From Candidatus Collierbacteria bacterium (GTDB taxonomy: Bacteria; Patescibacteriota; Microgenomatia; UBA1400; MFAQ01), in assembly GCA_903873735.1 (NCBI GenBank), contig CAIQPO010000046.1, positions 1 through 16,819 on the forward strand: 16,819 nt of DNA. The letters run 5' to 3'. Each line of letters opens with the position of its first letter. The first letter of the stretch is position 1. Under the pieces are notes generated by a model, which was not told where the DNA came from, searched no databases, and saw nothing but the letters and a program-made list of their open reading frames with translations. Of the stretch, positions 1 to 8,247 are shown piece after piece. The translations under genes were made by a program, and so were the position numbers.

Positions 1-26
1 GACCTTTTAAGAAAGTCGTAAATCAT
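1..26 (-). CDS. Possible 5' end of the next operon gene (cut by window edge)
   Basis: An ATG at 26-24 on the minus strand opens a frame reading MIYDFLKR before the window ends. It lies 8 nt after the stop of the guanylyltransferase homologue, in line with the tight spacing of this operon. An AAGGA sits about 2 nt before the ATG, close for a ribosome binding site. Only eight codons are visible, so no family can be assigned and the reading may be chance. Positions 27-34 hold nothing else recognisable and no terminator hairpin, so the operon probably continues leftwards. Confidence 0.3.
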
Positions 27-34
27 TATCCTTA

Positions 35-1114
35 TTATAAATACTTTTTTTCTTTTCTTTCACCCATGAGCTTAACCAGGTCGTTTACCTTGCTGCTTTT
101 ATCTCTGGGTATTACTAATAGAGCATCTTCGGTGTCTACAATGATCAAGTTTTCTACTCCAAGCACGGCCACTATCTTATTTGGATTGCTGCACTTGATA
201 AGGGATGTTTCTGTGTCAGATATGACTACATTACCTTCTGTGTGAGCAGCACCACCTGTGTCGAAGAATTCATATACGGAGTCCCAGGTGCCGATATCTG
301 TCCACTTGTAGGGCAAGAGTATGGCATAACCCTCTTTGAATAGATTGTTGGTGACTAGCTCGGTTGGTCCAGCCTGAAGCTCTGAATAAGCCTCATCGAT
401 TTCTGATGCTGATGCTCCCTTCTTCATTAGTGAATAAACGTTATTGATTCCTTCAAACCAGTCTGGTCGATATTTTTGATACGCCTCCATCATTAACTCT
501 GGAAACCAACAGTTGTGATTCGAGTGGGTACCTACGTGGAAATTTTCGATTAGTTTTCTGGTTTGATTGTAGTCTTCTACTCTTGGAATAAATTCATCAA
601 CTTTGTAAATTTCCACTCCATCTTCTTCTGAAACTCTTTGACCAAATTTAAGGTAATCAACCCCCAAAACTGGATAGGTAGCCTTTACACCACCCGACAT
701 GAACTTTCTATCTCTACGCTCGATTTTTTCTGCAGCAGCTAGAGTTTTTAAAAAGTCTTCTTCCGGGGTACGCAAGCAGTCTGCCTGAACAATGATGAAG
801 GGCTCGTTTGGATGAAGATCAGCTAGGGTAGCAAACGCCAGACCTTCTCCTGGTCCCCTATCCTTGGCTACGTCCGGCTCAATTATAAAATTTTCCCTTA
901 AGACTTCTGGTGCCTGGGAAATGGCTATGTCGTAATACCTTCTTTTAGTCGATACAAAGATATCTTGTGCACTATATCCTTTGAGAAGGGTGTTGATGGT
1001 CTGTTTGTAAAGTGGTTCTGAACCAACTACAGCCTGAAATTGTTTTGGCTTAGCCTCTCTACTTAAAGGCCAAATCTTCTTTCCTTGCCCTCCGGCGGTG
1101 ACGATTAACTTCAT
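35..1114 (-). CDS. Mannose-1-phosphate guanylyltransferase homologue (ManC-like, nucleotidyltransferase domain only)
   Basis: This 359-residue protein has the nucleotidyltransferase fold of enzymes that make GDP-mannose from mannose-1-phosphate and GTP in the cytoplasm. The signature loop is at residues 7-26 (AGGQG...WPLSR...PKQF). The metal-binding Asp is probably D112, and a KWTDIGTW segment matches the family's sugar-binding W-x-D-x-G-x-W block. A C-terminal GNVV...IIVDTEDALLVIP block is typical of ManC. The cupin phosphomannose-isomerase domain of bifunctional enzymes is absent, as in monofunctional versions. Several signature positions deviate: K13 replaces the usual Arg, E79-P80 is followed by AKDRGPGEG rather than R-N-T-A-P-A, and the residue after D112 is Cys rather than His. 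The exact sugar or nucleotide is therefore uncertain. It is the last complete gene of the operon, 3 nt after a WbaZ-like GT4, which fits mannose supply. The family is secure; the substrate is inferred. Confidence 0.85.
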   Translation of the reverse strand: MKLIVTAGGQGKKIWPLSREAKPKQFQAVVGSEPLYKQTINTLLKGYSAQDIFVSTKRRYYDIAISQAPEVLRENFIIEPDVAKDRGPGEGLAFATLADLHPNEPFIIVQADCLRTPEEDFLKTLAAAEKIERRDRKFMSGGVKATYPVLGVDYLKFGQRVSEEDGVEIYKVDEFIPRVEDYNQTRKLIENFHVGTHSNHNCWFPELMMEAYQKYRPDWFEGINNVYSLMKKGASASEIDEAYSELQAGPTELVTNNLFKEGYAILLPYKWTDIGTWDSVYEFFDTGGAAHTEGNVVISDTETSLIKCSNPNKIVAVLGVENLIIVDTEDALLVIPRDKSSKVNDLVKLMGERKEKKYL

Positions 1115-1117
1115 CTA

Positions 1118-2218
1118 CTATTTTGATTGGTAATATTTTTGCGACAGTGCGTTTACTTTATCACTAAATTCTCTAATGAATGTAGATTTTGAAAACTTTT
1201 TTGCATTCTCCTTGCATTCATCAAAGCTAAATTTGATTTTTTCAAACCTTTTGATGGCGTTTATTAGTGACTTTGTGGTTTGTTGTTTAAAAAACACACC
1301 AGTACTTCCATCAACTACCGTTTCTCTTGCTCCGCCTGAGTCAAGGGCAATCACTGGCGTACCTGAGGATTGGGCTTCGATCGGTACTAATCCAAAATCT
1401 TCATCTTGGGGAAAAATCAAAGCTTTGGCATGCTTGTAGGCATATATTAGCTTGTCATCATCCACGGCTCCCCAGAAATCTATGTTTGATTTTGCCATCT
1501 TTTTTAGCTTTTCTTCTTCGGAACCAGTACCAATCACCACAAGCTTTTCTCCAAGCTGGTTAAACGCTTTAATTGCAAGGTCGGCTTTTTTGTAGGGAAC
1601 TAATCTAGATACAAGCAAATAAAACTTTCTTTTTGATTTTGGAAGTGGCTTTGTTTGTGTATAAAATTTGTCGTCAATTGCTGGGTAGATGATATCTGCG
1701 TCTCTACTGTAATACTGGTTAATTCTATTTTTTACGATATCTGATATAGCTATGTATTCATCTGGTCTTTTAGATATGAGTAAATCTACTGTTCGTAGAT
1801 ATTTTTTTATCAAGTGAGGAAGCAATTTCATCTTAATATCTTTGTCGTATTCCTTAGCCCCACTCCAAAAATAGCGGGTGGGAGTAAGACAATAGCAAAT
1901 ATGTAAGGTGTGGGATTTGGTGATAATGGCCTTTGCATCCGAACTGGTGACAGATATGACCACATCAAATTCATCGAAATTTAGTGTTTCGAAAGCAAGA
2001 GGTGCTATGGGAGCCAGTAATTCATGTTTGTCTCTCAAAAAAGAAATTTTGTTTAGAAAGGTAGGAATGACTTTAATGCCACTTGCCCACACTGCTTTGT
2101 CTTTGTCGTAGACAAGTGTGTAGAGTGGTGCATCTGGATAAATTTGGTTTAAAGCTTGCAGCACTCTTTCTGCTCCGCCAAATTTATTTACCCTGTCGTA
2201 GCAAATTGCTACTTTCAT
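1118..2218 (-). CDS. GT4 family glycosyltransferase, WbaZ-like (probable mannosyltransferase)
   Basis: A 366-residue GT-B enzyme. The N-terminal Rossmann half starts MKVAICYDR and carries GGAER at residues 14-18, the acceptor-side glycine loop shared with WbaZ/WcaI-type O-antigen mannosyltransferases. The C-terminal Glycos_transf_1 half contains LVSRLVPYKK, then ALIFPQDEDFGLVPIEAQ. The EX7E donor-site glutamates are E273 and E281, followed by GTPVIA and GGARETV. No membrane segment is visible, so it should act on the cytoplasmic face of the membrane on a lipid-linked acceptor using a nucleotide sugar. Its ATG overlaps the preceding stop as ATGA (2218-2215). The ManC homologue follows 3 nt downstream, so GDP-mannose is the likely donor, though that is inferred from context and family. 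No Shine-Dalgarno sequence precedes the start, suggesting translational coupling. Confidence 0.9.
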   Translation of the reverse strand: MKVAICYDRVNKFGGAERVLQALNQIYPDAPLYTLVYDKDKAVWASGIKVIPTFLNKISFLRDKHELLAPIAPLAFETLNFDEFDVVISVTSSDAKAIITKSHTLHICYCLTPTRYFWSGAKEYDKDIKMKLLPHLIKKYLRTVDLLISKRPDEYIAISDIVKNRINQYYSRDADIIYPAIDDKFYTQTKPLPKSKRKFYLLVSRLVPYKKADLAIKAFNQLGEKLVVIGTGSEEEKLKKMAKSNIDFWGAVDDDKLIYAYKHAKALIFPQDEDFGLVPIEAQSSGTPVIALDSGGARETVVDGSTGVFFKQQTTKSLINAIKRFEKIKFSFDECKENAKKFSKSTFIREFSDKVNALSQKYYQSK

Positions 2219-3354
2219 ACTGTTTTGAATCTCTTATATATCTTTAAGGTGTCTTTGGCCATCTTGCTCCAACTGTATCTCTTTGACTGTACTGGACCCA
2301 GGGTAGATAATTTTTCTCGAAGTTCTTTATTTTTGATGAAATCAGCAATAATTTCTACCAACTCATCCACACTATCAGGATTAAAGTATATTGCAGCATC
2401 TCCATAAACCTCCGGCAAACATGATGACCTGGCAGAGATTACGGGTACCCCCAGCTTCATTGCCTCTAGGCCTGTTAGTCCAAAACCCTCCATTTTGCTG
2501 GGATGAATCAACCCCAGACAAAGACTGTAAATTTTGCTGACTTCCTCATCAGGCAGAAATCCAAGCATTTTTATAAAACTTCCATAGCCATGACTCTGTA
2601 TATATGAATGGAGTCTTTCATAAAACACTGATCTAGAGCAAATGATGGCTAGATTGAGATCTGTTTCCATGACGCTGTTGTGCTTGGCTATTGCTTCAAT
2701 AAGCAGTTCTACATTCTTGTGGGGATAAACACTGCCAGTGTAGACAAAGAATGGTTGTGTTAGATCGTACTGCTTCAGCAGCTGTTTCTTTTCTTCAGCA
2801 TTAAGCTCAACTTTTTTTAGATTTGATGAGACAGCTTCATAAGTAACGGTGATTTTGCCTGGATCAATCCCTAAAGTTTTGGTGATGTCTTGACGGACAA
2901 ATTCGGTAGGACAAATGATATTAGCCGCTTTTTGGGCTATGAGTTTGGTTAAAATTTTGTATCCAAGACGCTTGATGTTGTACGCCCATGGATTTCTGGT
3001 GGTGGTTTCCTTACCTTTGGAGTAGTGCTTTATCAAATCGTGGATAGTGAGGATTAACTTACCCGGATAAAGCAGCGGGGCGTTGAAGTGGGGAACGTGG
3101 AGGAAATCAAGTTTTTGTGAGGCAAAAATAAAGGGTAAGACTAGCTGTTCTCTGAATCCGTATATAGGAATATCTGTTTTTACAACAGAAACATTGGAGA
3201 AATTATCAAATTCATGAAGGTACTTGCTACGGACAAAAAGCACAAAATGGTCTTTTTTGTCGGCTTTGAGAATTTCTTGAACTAAAGAGTAGACATACCT
3301 ACCTAAACCAGCATGCTCTAGTCCGTACAACCTGGCGTCAATGCCAATTCTCAT
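2215..3354 (-). CDS. GT4 family glycosyltransferase
   Basis: A 379-residue GT-B glycosyltransferase. The N-terminus MRIGIDARLYG followed by GLGRYV matches the glycine-rich loop of GT4 enzymes. HVPHFN and LTIHDLI are typical of the mannosyl/rhamnosyl-type branch with N-terminal domain Glyco_trans_4. The donor domain has YTGSVYPHKN near the hinge and EGFGLTGLEAM, placing the EX7E glutamates at E289 and E297, followed by GVPVISA and SSCLPEV. All expected catalytic-site positions are present and the length is normal. It is a soluble or peripheral cytoplasmic enzyme that should add one sugar to the growing lipid-linked glycan. It starts 3 nt after the stop of the upstream GT2 and ends in an ATGA overlap with the WbaZ-like gene. 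Donor and acceptor cannot be read from the sequence. Confidence 0.92.
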   Translation of the reverse strand: MRIGIDARLYGLEHAGLGRYVYSLVQEILKADKKDHFVLFVRSKYLHEFDNFSNVSVVKTDIPIYGFREQLVLPFIFASQKLDFLHVPHFNAPLLYPGKLILTIHDLIKHYSKGKETTTRNPWAYNIKRLGYKILTKLIAQKAANIICPTEFVRQDITKTLGIDPGKITVTYEAVSSNLKKVELNAEEKKQLLKQYDLTQPFFVYTGSVYPHKNVELLIEAIAKHNSVMETDLNLAIICSRSVFYERLHSYIQSHGYGSFIKMLGFLPDEEVSKIYSLCLGLIHPSKMEGFGLTGLEAMKLGVPVISARSSCLPEVYGDAAIYFNPDSVDELVEIIADFIKNKELREKLSTLGPVQSKRYSWSKMAKDTLKIYKRFKTV

Positions 3355-3357
3355 ACT

Positions 3358-4272
3358 TTATGTTAGTTTGTGTTTTAATACCCTTAGCCAACCTTTGAGA
3401 GCTATTCCTGTAAGTACCAGCCAAGTGACAATGCTGGGATATTTGCCTTTGTAAAACTTGGTGTAGAAGATTCTCCATGCGTCTGCTGAAGCTTTGGCCA
3501 CCTTAATTCTGTTTGCTTTTGAGGAAGAGGCAATATTGCGAGACTCTTTCCTCAAACCAGAACTAGCTCCTCTTAGATGGAGTGTACTAACTTTAGGGTA
3601 ATAGATTATCTTGTATCCTGCCTCACCAATTCTGTAGCAAAGGTCGATGTCTTCTCCGTAGAAGAAATAGGTATCATCCCATCCCCCAAGCTGACGGAAA
3701 AGTTTGGTGGGCATCATTAGAAATGAACCAGCCGCCACCGGAATGGCATGGATGCGATTTAAGTTTTTGTACCCCAGATGGTAGTTGTTGAAAAGAGTTG
3801 AGTTGGGAAAGAGTGAGGATAGACCAAAAAGCTTACAAAATGATGTCCAGGGATCAGGGAAACCTCGATGATTGTCGAAATCAATTGACCCATCTTTGAG
3901 GAAAAGCTTGATGGTGATGGCTCCAGCTTTAGGGTGGTTTTTTAGATATTTTAGAGGCTTAACCAGCGCATAACGCTTGACCACAGTGTCGGAGTTTAGG
4001 AATAAAACAAACTTTGAGTCGGCTATGGCCACTCCTTGGTTGTTGGGGAATGCAAAGCCTGTATTTTTTTTGTTTCTTATTAGCTCAACTTGAGGATATT
4101 TCTTCTTGACCATGGAAACCGAATCGTCGCGAGAGTGATTATCTACGACAATCACCTGCATACCACCCCTGGGTTTGTCAGCCTTGAAAACTGACCCCAA
4201 GCAGTCATCAAGAAGTTGGCTGGTATTGTAGCTAACTATGACTACGGCTAATTCAAACTTCGGTTTTTTCAT
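3358..4272 (-). CDS. GT2 family glycosyltransferase, WbbL-like
   Basis: A 304-residue inverting GT-A enzyme resembling the rhamnosyltransferase WbbL group. The nucleotide-binding loop is VVIVSYNT (residues 10-17) and VVDNHSRDDS follows from about residue 42. The metal/donor motif is N93-S94-D95 in FLNSDT. The later FYGEDIDLCYRI block supplies the probable catalytic acidic pair. The family block usually reading G-F-A-x-A-N-N is GFAFPNN here, with Pro76 in place of the usual small residue. A positively charged, weakly hydrophobic C-terminus could attach it to the membrane but is not a clear transmembrane segment. Its start forms ATGA with the stop of the upstream GT4. Expected role: addition of one sugar, often a deoxyhexose in this family, to the lipid-linked intermediate. 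The sugar identity is unknown. Confidence 0.9.
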   Translation of the reverse strand: MKKPKFELAVVIVSYNTSQLLDDCLGSVFKADKPRGGMQVIVVDNHSRDDSVSMVKKKYPQVELIRNKKNTGFAFPNNQGVAIADSKFVLFLNSDTVVKRYALVKPLKYLKNHPKAGAITIKLFLKDGSIDFDNHRGFPDPWTSFCKLFGLSSLFPNSTLFNNYHLGYKNLNRIHAIPVAAGSFLMMPTKLFRQLGGWDDTYFFYGEDIDLCYRIGEAGYKIIYYPKVSTLHLRGASSGLRKESRNIASSSKANRIKVAKASADAWRIFYTKFYKGKYPSIVTWLVLTGIALKGWLRVLKHKLT

Positions 4273-5474
4273 TTTTTACCGAGACTTTTATAAATGTTGT
4301 CTAGGATTTTGGTGATACTTGCATAATCGAAGTGAGTTTCTACATGCTTCCTCGCCTCTAAGGCAAGCTTTTTTGCCAGACTGGGGGATTGTATCACCTC
4401 TACTATCTTTGAGGCTATATCTTCTGGAGTATCCCCTATTAGGACATGTTTGCCGTCTTCTACCATCAAGCCCTCCATACCTACCTTGGTGGAAACAATT
4501 GGCAAGCAGCTGGCCATAGCTGCAAGGTTTTTTAACCTGGTACCACCAGGACCTTTTATGGTCGAGGCGAAGACCGATGAATTGTGGTAGGCGTCGACCA
4601 AACTCTGAACATCAGACTCTGGGATTGATTTGATTTCTACTCCAGGGGTGGCTTCTCCCAACTTGATTATTTCAGGAGTAATGTGCTGGCCAATTACTAA
4701 GAGCTTGATATCAGGAATTTCAGCTTTTACTTTTGGAAATACATCTCTTATAAGGACCATGGCTGCTTCAATGTTTTGTAGCCACTTGAAGTTGCTGACA
4801 AAAAGAATCTTTTTCTCGGCTCCATCCCAACTTTCCTTGCGCACAAATAAGTCTAAATTAACTCCGTTTGGCACCACCTTGATATCTAGATTTGGCTCTA
4901 GTTTATGCATTTCTACGGTGTCGGCTTCAGATACTGCCACCACTTGAGTAGCTCTCTTCCAGTAATATCTCTCCGAACGCTTGAGCTTTTCAACATCGAG
5001 CTGCAATAAGGGTTTGATGGCTTTGGGGGCTGTCTCGTTTACATAGTGTTGGTACACTAGGTACTCGATGGTCTGATCTACCAGCACCACAGGCAAAGAA
5101 GTGTTTGGAATGCTTGGCATGACATAAAAAGTTTCGGCATGAATAATGTCGTAATTGCCGGTAGCCAGCTCTTTGGCTACTGCCTCACGCACTCCTGGGG
5201 CGTAGTTTCGGACAATTAGGAAAGGGTCGAGAGAAAAACCAGTTTTGAGGATATTTTTTATCGTCCAAGGACTTTTACTTCTTTCAAAAGTGACTACTTT
5301 TTTGCAGTACTTGAGTAGTTGGTCGATATTTTTGTTTTCGGACTTATCCTTTATTAGTGAAAAGAGTGTGATATCGTTTGTTTTACAAAGATGTTTGAGG
5401 AGATTTAAGGTGCGAATTTGACCACCAGATGAATCTGGAAAAGGCAAGTATGGAGTTAACATTAAGACTTTCAT
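4269..5474 (-). CDS. GT4-type glycosyltransferase with altered EX7E site
   Basis: A 401-residue GT-B protein that begins MKVLMLTPYLPFPDSSGG, the N-terminal loop typical of the GT4 branch related to exopolysaccharide sugar transferases. The donor domain has ILFVSNFKWLQNIEA, then PGGTRLKNLAAMASCLPIVST. In relatives this last block reads K-I-L-E-A-M-A. Here the position of the conserved glutamate is Ala318, and the codon GCA at 4523-4521 confirms it in the DNA. No frameshift or premature stop is present, so the change is a substitution rather than decay. It may act with other residues, with a different donor geometry, or not catalyse transfer at all. Both ends are ATGA overlaps (5474-5471 and 4272-4269). 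The fold is secure; activity is uncertain. Confidence 0.85.
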   Translation of the reverse strand: MKVLMLTPYLPFPDSSGGQIRTLNLLKHLCKTNDITLFSLIKDKSENKNIDQLLKYCKKVVTFERSKSPWTIKNILKTGFSLDPFLIVRNYAPGVREAVAKELATGNYDIIHAETFYVMPSIPNTSLPVVLVDQTIEYLVYQHYVNETAPKAIKPLLQLDVEKLKRSERYYWKRATQVVAVSEADTVEMHKLEPNLDIKVVPNGVNLDLFVRKESWDGAEKKILFVSNFKWLQNIEAAMVLIRDVFPKVKAEIPDIKLLVIGQHITPEIIKLGEATPGVEIKSIPESDVQSLVDAYHNSSVFASTIKGPGGTRLKNLAAMASCLPIVSTKVGMEGLMVEDGKHVLIGDTPEDIASKIVEVIQSPSLAKKLALEARKHVETHFDYASITKILDNIYKSLGKK

Positions 5475-6904
5475 TGTTGTTTTTTCAGCTTGATAATGAT
5501 GTACTTGTCGGTTTTTTCAACAAGAGAGTATTTCTTTTCAAGGTTTCGAGCCTCGTCGTCGTAGACTACAGATACATAGTAGTCAGCGCCTTTTAGCATC
5601 TTATCTTCAATGTCGTAACCTAGCGGCCAGCCAGTGCGATTGGTTTGGTACAGGAAGGCGGTGTCGCCATTGTACGGAGCGATTACCTTGGCGTCTGGAG
5701 GTGTAAGAGCGTCAACTCGTTTGCCAGCGGTGATGATGCTCGGGTTGTTGATGTTGTAGTAGGGATTGATGTCGTACCAAGCAAGAGAAATCATGCCAAT
5801 AAACATTACTATGGTGGTAAAAATTGTCAGCCAGCGAGAATAGACATTGCGATTAAGAAGCATAACTAGATTGATGCCTTTGGCCAGCACGATACACACA
5901 AAGGGGATAATGATTGCTTGGTAGTAGTCGTGGCGAACATTGCCTCCTGCCATGATGGAAAAATACAAAAGAATGCCAATAAACCACAACCAGTAAGTGA
6001 CACCCTCGTGTTTTGGCTTGGCAATAAGTCCTAGTAGCAAGAAGGCAGTGCCATACATTCCTAAGATCAGTCTGCCTAGTCTTTCAGCAAAGAGCCACCT
6101 AAACCAGGCTGGTCTAAATCTAATACCAGAAGAGTTTAGCAGCCAGTCAGATGCTGGTACACCTTCCGGATACTTAGCGATATTCTGGCGCCATAAACCA
6201 AAGGGAATGAAGGCGATGGCTGCAAAGGAAAGGGCGTCAAACCAATTAATTTTCTGTAAGACCAACTGGCGAAGAATGATAGCTGCATGGGGCAAACAAA
6301 AGAATACAGCATATGGTTTGACCAGCATAGCAACTGAAAGAAAAACTGCACTAAGGAGCATGTTTGCTCGCTTTGACCATCCCTGATTTTCAGTGGATAC
6401 CAAGAGGAACCAAAAAGACCCCAAGAGAGTAGTAATCATTAGTGGCTCTGGAAGTATGACTCTTGAGTAATAGATATTGAAAGGAAGTATGGCCATGAGC
6501 AAGGCTGCCAACCAACCGACAAAGTAACCTGAGAACTTGCTAGCAATAAGGAAAACAAACACTATGGAGATGAGTGATAAAAGTACAGAAGTAAGTCTAC
6601 CTGCTACCTCTAGTCCAAGCTGGGGAGCTAGCTTGTAGACACCTAAGTGAAGTAAGTTGTAGGCTGGAAATTCAACCATGCGGTAGCCCTTGGGATTGTC
6701 TTTTCCTGATTGAATGTTTGAGTTGTCGTGGTATTTGGGAACCAGAATGTCGACGCCTTGCTTTAGATACTCTCTCGTGACAGAGGCAGTATCGGCTTGT
6801 CTAAATGAGTGCCAGTCTGCAATTGGATTATCTATTTTATATAGTCTGACGACTAAACCAATGATTAATACCAACGAGAAGAAAAAGATTTTTATTTTAT
6901 TCAT
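5471..6904 (-). CDS. PMT_2/ArnT-like membrane glycosyltransferase (GT-C fold)
   Basis: A 477-residue polytopic membrane protein of the dolichyl-phosphate-mannose-protein mannosyltransferase clan. An N-terminal transmembrane helix (about residues 5-22) is followed by the first external loop with D30-W-H-S-F-R-Q-A-D38. Its acidic residues correspond to the catalytic or metal-binding Asp of GT-C enzymes. A later loop reads NIYYSRVILPEPLM, the usual Y-S-R/E...P-E-P element. Many hydrophobic helices follow, and then an extracytoplasmic C-terminal stretch (VSVVYDDEARN...) without further helices. Such enzymes use polyprenol-phosphate sugars and transfer the sugar on the outer face to a lipid, glycan or protein. 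It is the second GT-C enzyme of the operon and lies between the Wzy-like gene and a GT4, with ATGA overlaps on both sides. The acceptor is unknown. Confidence 0.85.
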   Translation of the reverse strand: MNKIKIFFFSLVLIIGLVVRLYKIDNPIADWHSFRQADTASVTREYLKQGVDILVPKYHDNSNIQSGKDNPKGYRMVEFPAYNLLHLGVYKLAPQLGLEVAGRLTSVLLSLISIVFVFLIASKFSGYFVGWLAALLMAILPFNIYYSRVILPEPLMITTLLGSFWFLLVSTENQGWSKRANMLLSAVFLSVAMLVKPYAVFFCLPHAAIILRQLVLQKINWFDALSFAAIAFIPFGLWRQNIAKYPEGVPASDWLLNSSGIRFRPAWFRWLFAERLGRLILGMYGTAFLLLGLIAKPKHEGVTYWLWFIGILLYFSIMAGGNVRHDYYQAIIIPFVCIVLAKGINLVMLLNRNVYSRWLTIFTTIVMFIGMISLAWYDINPYYNINNPSIITAGKRVDALTPPDAKVIAPYNGDTAFLYQTNRTGWPLGYDIEDKMLKGADYYVSVVYDDEARNLEKKYSLVEKTDKYIIIKLKKQQ

Positions 6905-8247
6905 GCTTTTGTGCTAATTGCTAGCCCCATAAAACTCCAAAAAAGTATAGCGATTTTGCTGGCTTCAAACACATCCAGGAAAACTGCGGTGATAAGGAAG
7001 AATACTAGGATGCCTACCGAAGATACCACAATAACTTGATCAAGACCGGTGTTGTTTAGTCTGTGAGCCAAAGATTTACCAAGCCCAATGAGTATTGAAA
7101 TAAAGGCCAGCAACCCGAGGAGTCCGGTTTCGCCAAGCGCTCTCAGGTAGTCGTTGTCGGTTGCTAGTGTAAGCGATGAATAACCTGTGCCAAAAAATGG
7201 GTTTTTGAGGAACGATCTGATTGCTCTTGGCCACTCAACATCAAACCTAATACTGGTAGATCTATCTTCTTGTATGGGACGGAGCGGTTCTGGTGTGGGT
7301 GTGGGTTTTGGAGTTTCTGTGGGCGTGGCTATGATTTCTATTGATTTTGCCTGCACAGGAGCAACTAGGGTGACCGTCACTTTTCTGGTAATAATTTTGA
7401 ATACACTTTGCAGTCTGACCATGATGGCTGGTGAACTAATAACCCCGAGGGCAATCAGGGTGCATAAAACAAGTCCAAGGAAGTACTGGCGATAGATATA
7501 GCAGACAAGCACAATTGAGATAAATAGGCCTGCCAAACTTATTCTTGAACCGGTTTGCATAAACAGCCAGAGCAGAGCTGAAAAACCGGCAATTATTGGA
7601 AGTCTTTTGAGCCAAGAGTGAACACTAGCAGCAGAAGCAGCCAGGAAAATCATGACCATGCAAAGGTACACGGCTAAGTCGTAGTGACCAGCGAAAGTGC
7701 TGGAAAGTGTTACTCCTGGTCTAAGTGTGAGGGCTAAGCCCTTGCTTGCTTCCGAGTCCATGGTTGATATGACTGGAGCGTTTAGATAGAGCTGCGCTAG
7801 ACCATACCCAAAAACTCCGACAGCAGGGAGGATTATTAGTTCGTAAAAAAATCTTCTGGTTTTGATTTCAGAGGCTGCGTAGTAGACCAAGAAGAAAGCC
7901 AATATGTACTCGATTCTTCTAAAGTAGTGAAGTAACACCAGAAGAGGCTTGACGTTTTGCGTGACAAATATGGCAGAAAGTGAAGATATTAGACCGATGA
8001 GGAAAAAGATGCCAATTTGAGGGGAGATGTTGGGTAACTTAATTTTTTTCTCGGCTATGATTTTTAAGATGAGAAGTAGAAAGGTAAAACCAATAAAGAA
8101 GTCCTCTGCCCTGATGGCCACATAGGTAAAGGGGACGTTAAAAAGCGGAAACTTTGGATAAAGTGGGATAAAGCACAAGAGAGCAGCGACGGCGTATTTA
8201 TAGAGTGTATTTAAGAGTCTCACGATATACCCTTCTGCTTTTTTCAT
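6901..8247 (-). CDS. O-antigen ligase/polymerase-like membrane protein (Wzy_C family)
   Basis: A 448-residue polytopic protein with about ten or more hydrophobic helices. Near residues 345-380 lies NPFFGTGYSSL...DNDYLRALGETG, the large-loop signature of the Wzy_C family. That family covers O-antigen polymerases (Wzy), ligases (WaaL) and bacterial O-oligosaccharyltransferases. These act on the outer face and join undecaprenyl-linked glycans to each other, to lipid A, or to protein. Just before the signature, residues 307-321 form a Thr/Pro-rich stretch (ATPTETPKPTPTPEP), unusual inside this loop. The ATG at 8247 overlaps the upstream GT2 by 50 nt. An in-frame GTG at 8223, preceded by AGAAGGG at good spacing, would cut this overlap to 26 nt and is a serious alternative. 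Polymerase, ligase and protein transferase cannot be told apart from sequence alone. Confidence 0.85.
   Translation of the reverse strand: MKKAEGYIVRLLNTLYKYAVAALLCFIPLYPKFPLFNVPFTYVAIRAEDFFIGFTFLLLILKIIAEKKIKLPNISPQIGIFFLIGLISSLSAIFVTQNVKPLLVLLHYFRRIEYILAFFLVYYAASEIKTRRFFYELIILPAVGVFGYGLAQLYLNAPVISTMDSEASKGLALTLRPGVTLSSTFAGHYDLAVYLCMVMIFLAASAASVHSWLKRLPIIAGFSALLWLFMQTGSRISLAGLFISIVLVCYIYRQYFLGLVLCTLIALGVISSPAIMVRLQSVFKIITRKVTVTLVAPVQAKSIEIIATPTETPKPTPTPEPLRPIQEDRSTSIRFDVEWPRAIRSFLKNPFFGTGYSSLTLATDNDYLRALGETGLLGLLAFISILIGLGKSLAHRLNNTGLDQVIVVSSVGILVFFLITAVFLDVFEASKIAILFWSFMGLAISTKA

Noticed and set aside
4269..5474. GT4 gene as a pseudogene because of the missing EX7E glutamate
   Set aside because: The frame is full length, uninterrupted and coupled at both ends, so a substitution in a maintained gene is more likely.
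5997..6386. 129-codon plus-strand open frame inside the PMT_2-like gene
   Set aside because: It is antisense to a convincing membrane glycosyltransferase, shows no domain, and is better explained as a codon-bias shadow. The same holds for 4630-4947 and other plus-strand frames below 14486.
7285..7329. GTGTGGGTGTGGG-like low-complexity DNA as a possible repeat or regulatory element
   Set aside because: It is the antisense of Thr/Pro codons in the Wzy-like gene and needs no separate DNA-level explanation.
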